From a virus: a stretch of DNA of 63,010 nt. The notes beneath the pieces are model-generated. The model made no database searches. It had not been told where the DNA came from and saw only the letters and a list, made by a program, of their open reading frames with translations. The position numbers and the translations under genes were made by a program. Positions 7,135 through 15,100 of this stretch are shown piece after piece. Position 1 is the first letter of the stretch. Each line of letters begins with the position of its first letter. The stretch lies in the IMG/VR virus record IMGVR_UViG_3300044638_001695, positions 1-63,010 of that record; one strand, 5' to 3'.

Positions 7135-7436
7135 ACGATGAACAGATTGAAAAAGAATTTGTTAAGAAAGCTAAATCTTTGTCTCTTTCTTTGATAGAAA
7201 CAATCAACAAAGAAACAGCAACAGAAGACAAAGAAATTTCTGTAAAGATTGCGCTTCTTTCTTTGACAAAAGTATCGGCAAGCGTTTTATACGCCATTCA
7301 AAGAAACGAACCGGATGACGCCGTTCTTGAATTGTTTATTGCGACTATTGTTGAATCACTCAACCACCTAGATAAAAACGATTTTGCACACGAAGAAGCT
7401 CAAGACATCATAGACAAACTAAAGAGCAAGCCATGA
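7131..7436 (+). CDS. hypothetical helical protein, 101 aa
   Basis: ATG 7131 is chosen for its ATGA overlap; an upstream in-frame start at 7059 would overlap the previous gene by 76 bases. The protein is acidic, rich in Lys, Glu and Ser/Leu, and looks all-helical. Its stop overlaps the start of the exonuclease gene, so it may be a partner of it, but that is only context. Confidence 0.65.
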   Translation: MNDEQIEKEFVKKAKSLSLSLIETINKETATEDKEISVKIALLSLTKVSASVLYAIQRNEPDDAVLELFIATIVESLNHLDKNDFAHEEAQDIIDKLKSKP

Positions 7437-8314
7437 AAACCACGAACAAATTCAACTTGCCAGAGACATTTGTAAATATCTTACGCCGCCCCACATACAC
7501 AAAGGGTGGAGCAAACATCTCTGCAACAGAATTGATCAACAGTCCACGCATTGTTCAGCTTAAGAGAATCCATGATGAACGCCTTGAGCAAGATGTAGCA
7601 GACCAGATCTGGTCAATCTTTGGCACGGCAATTCACGCCGTACTAGAGCATGGCAAGGATCGAAACCATGTCGTTGAGGAAAGGCTTCATGCCGTTCTAG
7701 ACGGGTGGGCAATCTCAGGCGCTATTGATCTTCAGGTTATCGAGGAAGATGGGATAAAGGTTAGCGACTACAAGACGACCGGCGCATGGTCAGTCATGAA
7801 CGAGAAGATCGAATGGGAACAACAACTCAATATCTATGCTTGGCTTGTTGAGACTGTTAAGCAAGTTCCTGTTAAGTCTTTAAGTATTGTTGCTGTCATT
7901 CGTGACTGGAGCCGCAGGGAGGCCACTACAAGGGCGGGATACCCTGAAGCACCCGTCAAGGAAATACCCGTTTTGATTTGGTCTTACGAAGTTCGCACCC
8001 AGTTCATTAAGGACAGGATCCATGAACACGCCGCCGCATCACTTTCGGCAGAGACAAATGGTGATCTACCTCTATGTACGCCGGAGCAGATGTGGGAAAA
8101 GCCAACATCATGGGCAGTAAGAAAGGTTGGCAATGTGCGAGCAAAGCATATTTGTTACACCGAAGAGGATGCAGAAGAGAAGGCACAAGCCGCAGGTAAA
8201 GGCCATGTTATTGAAGTAAGGCCGGGCGAGAGAACGCGATGCGCTCAATACTGTCAGGTCAAAGACTTCTGCGGTCAATGGAAAGATTACAACTCAGGAA
8301 AGGAACAGTCATGA
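7433..8314 (+). CDS. PD-(D/E)XK exonuclease, Cas4/RecB-like
   Basis: A 293-residue nuclease of the RecB/Cas4 type. Visible motifs are H68 in GTAIHAVLE, D99 in SGAIDL, D112-Y-K114 in VSDYKTT, and the QLNIYAW motif at 131-137. Three cysteines near the end (C270, C274, C280 in RCAQYCQVKDFC) and C215 suggest an iron-sulfur cluster as in Cas4 and AddB. It likely resects DNA ends to give single strands for the ERF annealing protein encoded three genes downstream. No CRISPR array or cas1 is present, so a role in spacer capture is not supported. Confidence 0.85.
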   Translation: MKTTNKFNLPETFVNILRRPTYTKGGANISATELINSPRIVQLKRIHDERLEQDVADQIWSIFGTAIHAVLEHGKDRNHVVEERLHAVLDGWAISGAIDLQVIEEDGIKVSDYKTTGAWSVMNEKIEWEQQLNIYAWLVETVKQVPVKSLSIVAVIRDWSRREATTRAGYPEAPVKEIPVLIWSYEVRTQFIKDRIHEHAAASLSAETNGDLPLCTPEQMWEKPTSWAVRKVGNVRAKHICYTEEDAEEKAQAAGKGHVIEVRPGERTRCAQYCQVKDFCGQWKDYNSGKEQS

Positions 8315-8445
8315 ACCATATGCCGCCACTACCGGGTGATATTCGAGAGATTATTTTGTTTTATATACAAGACATTCAGGAAAGAATAAACAAAGTAGAA
8401 GCATTATTGTGTCTTAGCGACGAGGAAGAAGAAAATGAAGACTAG
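8311..8445 (+). CDS. small acidic protein, 44 aa
   Basis: ATG 8311 gives a four-base overlap with the exonuclease stop; the longer frame from 8239 would overlap it by 76 bases. The product ends in an acidic tail (DEEEENED). Its last codons overlap the start of the next gene. Function unknown. Confidence 0.6.
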   Translation: MNHMPPLPGDIREIILFYIQDIQERINKVEALLCLSDEEEENED

Positions 8446-8584
8446 ACAAGAATTGATATTGGATTTTATGTTGGCAATGTCACCCAGAATTTTTGACGCC
8501 GACTGGTTTGATGATGAGATTACAGCGGTTGGTATTTATGCTATGGCAGAGCTTTTAGCTGATACATATTTGGAGAAACTTTGA
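8435..8584 (+). CDS. small phage protein, 49 aa
   Basis: ATG 8435 follows GAGGAAGAAG and overlaps the upstream stop. The product is helical and acidic (FDADWFDDEITAVGIYAMAELL). Its TGA overlaps the ATG of the ERF gene. No family recognised. Confidence 0.6.
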   Translation: MKTRQELILDFMLAMSPRIFDADWFDDEITAVGIYAMAELLADTYLEKL

Positions 8585-9261
8585 TGGATAAGCCAATTGG
8601 TGTATACGGTAAACTTATTAAAGCTAGGGTTGCATTGCAGTCAAAGCAGATTAACAAGTCAGGCCACAATAAGTTCGCAGGATATAAGTACTTTGAATTA
8701 TCTGACTTCCTGCCAGCCGTGCAAGAAATCTTTGCAGAGATTGGCCTAGTGGACATTATTCAGTTCACCGCCGATGTAGCAACGATGCACTTGATCGACA
8801 TTACAGATGGCAGCAATGTTGTGTTCACCTCCCCTATGGGATCCGCCCAGTTAAAGGGATGCCACGAGGTGCAAAATATTGGCGCAGTTGAGACGTACCA
8901 ACGCAGATACCTTTATGTAGCAGCGATGGCTATCGTGGAGCATGACGCCCTTGATTCCTCTGAGCCTATTAAGGAAGAGAAGAAGCCTGAGCCAAAACCA
9001 AAGGCCGTACCTAAAGAACTCCCTATGAGCGGCAAGGATCCTGAGCGTGGGTGGAACATCACCGTTACTGAGGGCGCAGACTGGAAGGACAGCATTGTCT
9101 TGGGCGTTACAAATGCTTTAGACATGGCTGAAAAGCTTGCCGATGTTGAGAACATTTGGAAGGTTAACCGTCCTTTGTTTGACCGCCTCAAGGAAGACGA
9201 CAAGGCAACTTACGATGACTTGCTTTCAATGCTTGGCACACACAAACAAAAGTTTTTATAG
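8584..9261 (+). CDS. erf: ERF-family single-strand annealing protein
   Basis: A 225-residue homologue of the P22 Erf recombinase. It anneals complementary single strands and can circularise or repair phage DNA with the exonuclease. The ERF core covers about residues 10-130, with the typical NKFAGYKYFELSDF region, a GAQ-like middle (VGAVETYQRRYLYV in the form IGAVETYQRRYLYVAAMAIV) and a Pro/Lys-rich linker (KKPEPKPKAVPK) before a C-terminal tail. ATG 8584 is preferred over the TTG at 8581. The SSB-like gene follows at once. Confidence 0.88.
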   Translation: MDKPIGVYGKLIKARVALQSKQINKSGHNKFAGYKYFELSDFLPAVQEIFAEIGLVDIIQFTADVATMHLIDITDGSNVVFTSPMGSAQLKGCHEVQNIGAVETYQRRYLYVAAMAIVEHDALDSSEPIKEEKKPEPKPKAVPKELPMSGKDPERGWNITVTEGADWKDSIVLGVTNALDMAEKLADVENIWKVNRPLFDRLKEDDKATYDDLLSMLGTHKQKFL

Positions 9262-9270
9262 GAGAAGTAA

Positions 9271-9540
9271 ATGGAATATCCAAACAGCGGGGCATTGTTC
9301 CCTAACAAAAACAAGAAGTCTGAGTCGCACCCCAATGTGCGAGGCAATGTCAAGATAGAACGCTCGCTATTGAAGGAACTAATGAACGAAACAGATAACG
9401 AGTTAATCGAGATCGAGATTTCTGGATGGACAAAAGAGTTCAAAGACGGCAAGTTTCTTTCTTTAAAAGTATCCAAACCATACAAGAAAGAAGGTTACAA
9501 GCCCAAGAAAGATGATGACGAAGAATCAATTCCATTTTGA
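9271..9540 (+). CDS. SSB-like single-stranded DNA-binding protein
   Basis: An 89-residue protein after AGGAGAAGTAA. It ends in an acidic tip, DDDEESIPF, the form that SSB proteins use to recruit partner enzymes. The N-terminus (NSGALFPNKNKKSESHPNVRG) matches small phage proteins found beside ERF and exonuclease genes. It should coat single strands made by resection. The OB fold itself cannot be confirmed by eye. Confidence 0.72.
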   Translation: MEYPNSGALFPNKNKKSESHPNVRGNVKIERSLLKELMNETDNELIEIEISGWTKEFKDGKFLSLKVSKPYKKEGYKPKKDDDEESIPF

Positions 9541-9550
9541 GGAAAAACAA

Positions 9551-9754
9551 ATGATTAAAAAACGTGGACGCCCGCCCAAAGCAGTAGTAGTTACGCCCAA
9601 CTGGGAAGACCTGTGCAAAAAACTTCAAGAAGCCCTAGAGCGGCAGATTGATGAGACAGAGGAACTTGAAAACCAACGTGATCTTCTATCCTCAAATGTC
9701 CTAAAGCTTATGGGAGTAGTCGAATATCTGGAACGCAAGAATGGAAACAATTAA
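9551..9754 (+). CDS. AT-hook and coiled-coil protein, 67 aa
   Basis: ATG 9551 is chosen after GAGGAAAAAC; an earlier ATG at 9512 lies inside the SSB-like gene. The N-terminus KKRGRPPKA is an AT-hook, which binds the minor groove of AT-rich DNA. The rest is one charged coiled coil (LQEALERQIDETEELENQRD). It may be a small nucleoid-like or regulatory protein. Confidence 0.68.
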   Translation: MIKKRGRPPKAVVVTPNWEDLCKKLQEALERQIDETEELENQRDLLSSNVLKLMGVVEYLERKNGNN

Positions 9755-10160
9755 CTTCGAGGCTATCAAGATCGGGCTGAAACAGTCTAAGGACGGGTTC
9801 GTCCTAACCTTGGCTGTCCACCCTGAGGACATACCTGATGAGCTGATGCGTGATTTTGTTGGCTCTAGATATCAGGTAGTAATGGTCAGACTTGGGGATG
9901 ATGACCAACCGCTTAGCCGAGAGGGTGAGTTTCCCGGCGACCATGCGGTGAAGATGGCAGGGATGTTGTGCCGTAGCCAAGAGTTCTGGCGATGGCTACA
10001 CGACAGGGAAATGCTCATGGAGAGAAACGAAGCGGCTTGCACAGAATGGTTAATAAGCTACCTAGGGATTGAATCTAGGAAAGAACTTAAAACCAACACT
10101 GAGGCTCGCGCCCTTTTTAACCAGTTAAAGCGCAGTTTTGACGCATGGAGCAAACAATGA
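9741..10160 (+). CDS. conserved hypothetical phage protein, 139 aa
   Basis: Overlaps the AT-hook gene by 14 bases. The N-terminal half (LKQSKDGFVLTLAVHPEDIP, then SRYQVVMVRL) is a pattern I have met in several recombination operons of phages, always without function. The C-terminal half is helical and charged. It may act on DNA with its neighbours, which is inference from position only. Confidence 0.68.
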   Translation: METINFEAIKIGLKQSKDGFVLTLAVHPEDIPDELMRDFVGSRYQVVMVRLGDDDQPLSREGEFPGDHAVKMAGMLCRSQEFWRWLHDREMLMERNEAACTEWLISYLGIESRKELKTNTEARALFNQLKRSFDAWSKQ

Positions 10161-10441
10161 ATGACCGATTAGTCCCATACAGTGTGTATCTTTCTAAGGA
10201 ACATTACGACAAGATCCGCCTACACGCCAAGAACCGTAAGGCTTCCTCATTAGTACGAGATGCTATTACTATGATTATTGACGGCAACGACCCCTACAAA
10301 GCAGGTTACGGTCAAGCAATCCGAGACGCAATTAAGATCGTAGACGCCTGTAAAGAAGTAGAACACTTTGCCTTCAAGGGAAAATATCTCAACGATATTC
10401 TTATTGATCAAATGAAGAAGCTTGATACCAGTAGTAAATAG
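10157..10441 (+). CDS. ribbon-helix-helix protein, 94 aa
   Basis: ATG 10157 overlaps the upstream stop as ATGA; an ATG four codons earlier is possible. Residues 5-40 fit a CopG/Arc-type RHH fold: a beta strand (VPYSVYLS), then two helices (KEHYDKIRLHAKN and KASSLVRDAITMIID). RHH dimers bind short palindromes, so it is a candidate reader of the operators at 6774 or of the 23-bp set. Confidence 0.68.
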   Translation: MNDRLVPYSVYLSKEHYDKIRLHAKNRKASSLVRDAITMIIDGNDPYKAGYGQAIRDAIKIVDACKEVEHFAFKGKYLNDILIDQMKKLDTSSK

Positions 10442-10450
10442 GAGAAAGCA

Positions 10451-10696
10451 ATGGCAACAAAACGAAATTACACCAAAGAGTACGAGACGCAACAGCAACG
10501 CGGGGAGCTTCCTGACCGCATGGAGCGCCAACGCGCTAGGCGGGCGCTAGACGCGAAAGGAGTGTCTAGGGCAGGCAAAGATGTAGCCCACGTCAAAGCC
10601 CTCTCTAAGGGCGGTTCTAACGCAGATGGGATCAAACTTGAGTCGCCTAGAAAGAACCGTTCGTTCCCTAGGAAATCTAGTGGGGCAATGAAATGA
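10451..10696 (+). CDS. basic HNH-like phage protein, 81 aa
   Basis: Starts after AGGAGAAAGCA. The protein is very basic and contains DVAHVKALSKGGSNADGIKL, which resembles the H...GG..N core of HNH nucleases, but the first cysteines and the second histidine are not seen. It may be a reduced HNH or a DNA-binding relative. It overlaps the next gene as ATGA. Confidence 0.62.
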   Translation: MATKRNYTKEYETQQQRGELPDRMERQRARRALDAKGVSRAGKDVAHVKALSKGGSNADGIKLESPRKNRSFPRKSSGAMK

Positions 10697-10890
10697 AAGA
10701 TGAAGAGCAACGCATCTTATTTGCAGCACTCGCCATGCTTGGCGGAGTCATACGGCATGGTGCGATGCACAAGTTTATAGCATTAGACGCTTGGGCAATG
10801 GCGGATGAAATGCTATTGGCTAGGGATGGGCAGGAAGAAGTAGGTATTACCGCAATTAAACCTAAACGTAAACCAAGGACGACAGAATGA
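10693..10890 (+). CDS. small phage protein, 65 aa
   Basis: Linked to both neighbours by four-base overlaps. The N-terminal 45 residues form helices rich in Ala and Met, and the tail is basic (KPKRKPRTTE). No family recognised. Confidence 0.62.
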   Translation: MKDEEQRILFAALAMLGGVIRHGAMHKFIALDAWAMADEMLLARDGQEEVGITAIKPKRKPRTTE

Positions 10891-11027
10891 AAACAATTAT
10901 CTTTGCTCTTATCATGACATTTTCATCAACTACTTTTGCCGCAATGAAGTGTGAGCGCACGCCAACAGGAACTTGTTGTTGGGACACCCAGAAAGAAGGC
11001 CCATTTCGTCCACTCTCATGTGGATAA
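10887..11027 (+). CDS. small secreted cysteine-rich peptide, 46 aa
   Basis: An ATGA overlap sets the start. The first 19 residues are a clear signal peptide (KTIIFALIMTFSSTTFA) with an AxA-like cut site. The mature part is about 27 residues with four cysteines (C22, C30, C31, C45). It should be exported to the periplasm. A role in lysis control or superinfection is possible but nothing in the sequence shows it. Confidence 0.65.
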   Translation: MKTIIFALIMTFSSTTFAAMKCERTPTGTCCWDTQKEGPFRPLSCG

Positions 11028-11030
11028 ATC

Positions 11031-11053
11031 ACACTGTAACACTGTTATAGTGT
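11031..11053 (+). promoter_or_regulatory. 23-bp palindromic operator with embedded -10 box, copy 1
   Basis: ACACTGTAACA-C-TGTTATAGTGT, one of three near-identical sites (others 54496, 60759). Read toward the gene, each contains TATAGT, a good -10 hexamer, here at 11046-11051. The predicted transcript start, about 11058, is only two bases before the ATG of the HNH gene. No good -35 is seen. A repressor dimer here would cover the -10 box. Confidence 0.75.
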
Positions 11054-11059
11054 AAATCC

Positions 11060-11347
11060 ATGTATAGAAACAAGAAACTCTTAGAGGTTGTCAGGCAATC
11101 CTATTGCCAGAACTGTGGCGCACAAGATGGAACAATCGTTGCGGCGCACTCAAATCAGTTACGAGACGGCAAAGGCAGGGGAATTAAAGCGGATGACTAT
11201 CGTATCGCGGCACTTTGTTTTAGATGCCACTCTGAGTTAGATCAGGGAACCAAGATGAGCAGGGCGGAGCGCGTAGAGATGTGGGAAGAGTCTCATCGCA
11301 AAACCATTGCTTGGCTGTTTGATAACGATCATATTGAGATCAAATGA
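11060..11347 (+). CDS. HNH-type zinc nuclease-like protein, 95 aa
   Basis: Cysteine pairs CQNC (about 16-19) and CFRC (about 53-56) flank AAHSN (about 29-33), as in HNH proteins, with CHSELDQG after the second pair. Small HNH proteins near recombination genes may process branched DNA. No ribosome site precedes the ATG at 11060, and the promoter at 11031 would give an almost leaderless message. The stop overlaps the next gene as ATGA. Confidence 0.72.
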   Translation: MYRNKKLLEVVRQSYCQNCGAQDGTIVAAHSNQLRDGKGRGIKADDYRIAALCFRCHSELDQGTKMSRAERVEMWEESHRKTIAWLFDNDHIEIK

Positions 11348-12132
11348 ATCCATACCTAATCACGGAACCGACTTGCATTAGCTTCTCTGGAGGCCGGACT
11401 TCTGCTTATATGCTTTATAAGGTGCTAGAGGCGCATGGCGGAAAGCTTCCAGACGATGCCGTGGTTTGTTTTGCTAACACCGGCAAAGAAGAGGAGGCAA
11501 CCCTGCAATTTGTGCATGACTGTGAGAAAAACTGGAACGCACCTATCGTATGGCTAGAGTACCAAGCAGAAAACCCAAAGTTTAAAGTTGTTGATTTCGA
11601 TACCGCTAGCAGGGCAGGAGAGCCGTTTGCAGCTCTGATTAAGAAGCGTAGCTACCTACCCAATCCAGTAGCCAGATTCTGCACCACGGAACTCAAGGTG
11701 CTAGCAATTGATAGGTACATGAAATCAATCGACAAGCCTGACTATGTAACTCTCGTAGGGATTCGAGCAGACGAGCCTAGACGGGTTGCAAAGATGAAAA
11801 CAAACAAAGACGAGAAGCTTACGCCTCTAGCAACAGATGGGGTAACAGAGGCAAAGGTTTGGCAATTCTGGAATCAGAATTCTTTTGATTTAACCTTGCC
11901 GAAGATCAGTGGTGCTTCTAATTGCGACCTTTGTTTCTTAAAAGGCGCGGGCATTATTGCTGGATTGATTTCTCAAAAGCCAGAACGAGCTATCTGGTGG
12001 GCAGATATGGAAAAACAAATTGGCGGCAGATTTTCTAAAGACAGGCCAACCTATGAACAGATGATGCAATACCAGAGGGATCAGATCCCCCTGTTTGATG
12101 ATGAAAGTATTGCTTGTTTCTGCGGAGATTAG
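11344..12132 (+). CDS. PAPS-reductase-like PP-loop protein
   Basis: A 262-residue member of the adenine nucleotide alpha hydrolase group. The PP-loop SFSGGRTSAYML lies at 13-24, followed by CFANTGKEEEATLQFV, a CTTELKV segment and GIRADEPRR, as in phage PAPS-reductase-like proteins and DndC. CDLCFLKG and CFCGD near the end add cysteines that could hold a metal cluster. Known relatives activate sulfate or move sulfur onto nucleic acids. No dnd genes accompany it. It converges on the giant late gene and overlaps it by 4 bases. Confidence 0.78.
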   Translation: MNPYLITEPTCISFSGGRTSAYMLYKVLEAHGGKLPDDAVVCFANTGKEEEATLQFVHDCEKNWNAPIVWLEYQAENPKFKVVDFDTASRAGEPFAALIKKRSYLPNPVARFCTTELKVLAIDRYMKSIDKPDYVTLVGIRADEPRRVAKMKTNKDEKLTPLATDGVTEAKVWQFWNQNSFDLTLPKISGASNCDLCFLKGAGIIAGLISQKPERAIWWADMEKQIGGRFSKDRPTYEQMMQYQRDQIPLFDDESIACFCGD

Positions 12133-15100
12133 TTGTACTTCCTAACCTGATCGTTAAACTGTTTCATCATTCTAGTTTTTTGATCGTCAAGTTTCTTGAT
12201 GCGCTCAATAGGTTCTTGTTTCTCAACCATTTCTCTACGCCGTCTATTTAATTTAGATATTTCGTTCTCAAGCGTATTTGCGCGACGCCACATAGAGGCT
12301 TCTGGGTTGTTGCGCATATACTCTGTAACGCTTTCTCTGCGCTCAATGCGGCCTTTAATAGACGCCTCATGCTCAGCCATCTTGATGACGTTGCTATAGA
12401 AGCGCTGAGATATAGCAGGGGGAGAGTTGAGGTCGCCAACAATCTTACCGGCGATAGGAACCTTGTAGTCTGGCGTTTCCTTGTCTTGTATTTTATTGGA
12501 AACATAAGTCAAAATGCCGGACACTTCACGATATACGCCGCCACCAAGCTGTTTGCCTAGATAGTCAATCTGGTCTGCCGTTGGACTCAATGCGCCTCGT
12601 TTGTCCTTATCACCAAACGTAATAGTATTAATAAACTCGGCTAAGAATTGACTAATCGAAGGAGATGGATCGCGAGAAAGTTTATAACCCGGAACCGGAG
12701 ATGTTGCACGGGACTCCCTTGAGATTGGCCTACCAAAAGCGTCTTTATTCTCAATGAGAGCAACAATTGGATCTGCAACGGTAGGTGCAACCATTTGCAG
12801 AAGTCCACCGCCACCAAGCGGGTTAAATGCGTTAGCCAGCATTGTCACCGCATTAACAAGCTGTGGCGTAACCGATTGCCCTTTAGATGCTTTAGAAGCT
12901 GTCTCAAAGAATGTGCGACCAAGGTTTGGGAATATGTTGAATCCAAACGGCATAGGCCACATCACATACTTGCCGTCACCCGTTGGGATGATCAGGTTCT
13001 TTTGCTTTATAAATTCTGTTGGCTCATCTTCATCGAAACCTGCCATAGCCAAAGCAATTGCCTGAGCAATACCAATTCCAATACCAGCCGCCATGATCGT
13101 CTTGCCTTTCGGACCAGACAGTGTTTCATACAAGCGTTTTGTACCTTGAGCCGACGCATTAAAGAACGCATATAGAGAGCCAGCCGTAACGCCAAAAGTG
13201 CCTTTACGGTTAAAGTTAACGGTAATGTTCTTTGCAATGTCAGCCGCACGAGCCTTCATATCTTCTAATTGCTTTTCGCTGATTTTGCCGCCCGCATTGT
13301 TTGCTTCGGCTTCTTTCTTAAATTTATCAAGTGCTACACGATAGGCAGAAAGACGAGTGGCATTTTCCAAAACATCGTTGACATTAGAAATCCAGTTAGC
13401 AACCTTATAAGCCCCGCTCATGGTGATGCCACGATCAAGAGCTGCTAACTCACGATTAACAATGTTTGTAGATTGATTTAGTCTGGCAAACTGATCCTTG
13501 TATCCAACCTTGCCACCATGCTTTGTGAAGTCATCCCAAGATCCGTCTCCAGTATCGCTAAATGGCTTGTCAGCAGTTTGCTCACGCACAGCTTTGTAAA
13601 TGTCAGGTATAGCGGAGAACGTCCCCGTGAATACAGCATTCTTATCTTCTGCAATAGGCGTTGTGGAAAGGTTTAAACGAGCGCCCTGAATGTCACGCGC
13701 AAAGTTCCAAGCACCGAAGATAAGGTTGTATTGCGTGTTAATGGCAGAGAAGAACCGAGTAATAGGCGCAATCGTCTGCATGACAGAGCCTAGCTGCGGA
13801 ACATCCAAGCCTCGCAAAGACTGCACCATTTGCATGGAACGATCATTCTTTGGATTGAAAAACACAAATCTATCTTTCCCGTCCATCTTTACGGGTAGCA
13901 CGTAATCACCATACTTGGCTGTCGTGTCTATATATCTATCAACAACACCGGTTTCTTTGTTAAACCTTTCCTTGGTAGGTTCAGCCATGATGTTTTTAAC
14001 AAAGGCTTCTGCATCCTGCCTAGAAAGATCAAACTTATCTTCCAGTTCTGCAACTAATAGATCTTTGTTTTTAATAGCGTCTGGACTAATTGCCATCCAG
14101 TATTCTGGATTGGGATTCATAACCGCTAAGCCATATACGGCGCGGTTAACTTTTTCTTTTTCGATGCGATGAACTGCAATCTCTCTGTTAGCCGCAATGT
14201 TCGAAAGAACATCAATGACATCTTTAGCAGATCCAGTACGAGACTTGGCGTAGTCACCAACCCTGCGATAGCTTGAGCTTGGCAGAGAATAGTCACTCTC
14301 TTCACGGCGCAGAGGCACATAAAACTCAAACAGCGATTCCCAAGCTTCTTTCTGCTCTTTAGTGATGACACCGCCTTCCTCAAGCAAGTCACGAGTCTTT
14401 TTAAGAACCTCGTCTACTTTTTTGGCAAGCGACTCAAATACTTTCTTTTTAGCAGGATCAAGAGCCTTGAAATAGTCTTCTCTCTGCTGATAAGAAACGC
14501 CAGAGCCTTTATCTTGCTTGGTAGGGTCATTTGGGTTGCGTTTGGCAATAAGGTCGTTAGCCTCTTCTGCATGGCGCATCACCAAGTATTCAGTTAAGGC
14601 TTCATCGGTAATGTTGCCGTCTTTCATCTCTTTGATGATTGGGCGGAACTCAAGGCTAAGAAAGTCTTTTACCTGTCTTTCTGCCCGACCATGAGCAAGC
14701 GTTTCAGCGCGGTAAGCATTTAAGTCGTTGCCAATCTCACCAACGATTTTTGTAATTTCCTTTTGCACCAGATCTAGGTTGCGATGTTTATCGAATAACT
14801 GGATTGCTCTAGTATCTTTCCATGTCATTGGCTCTAACGATTGCCATGTTGCAGCGGGTTTTGGCTTTAATGGAAGAGACTTGGGTGCGGGCAATACGCT
14901 GGGTAGCGTTGCCTGCGAAGGCTTATTTGTTGGCTTAGGAATATTATATGTAGGCAGCATCTTTCCAACCATGCGTACATAATCCGACAACATTGGACTC
15001 TTGCGTTCTTTATCAGCATTGATGACGCTGTTAAATGTTTTGTATACGGAACTTTTGTTATCAAAACCCAAAACATTTTTTAACGCTTCAAACAAACCTT

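Noticed and set aside
7433-8314. Cas4-like nuclease as part of a CRISPR system
   Set aside because: No repeats with spacers, no cas1 or cas2. It sits with ERF and SSB-like genes, so it is a recombination exonuclease.
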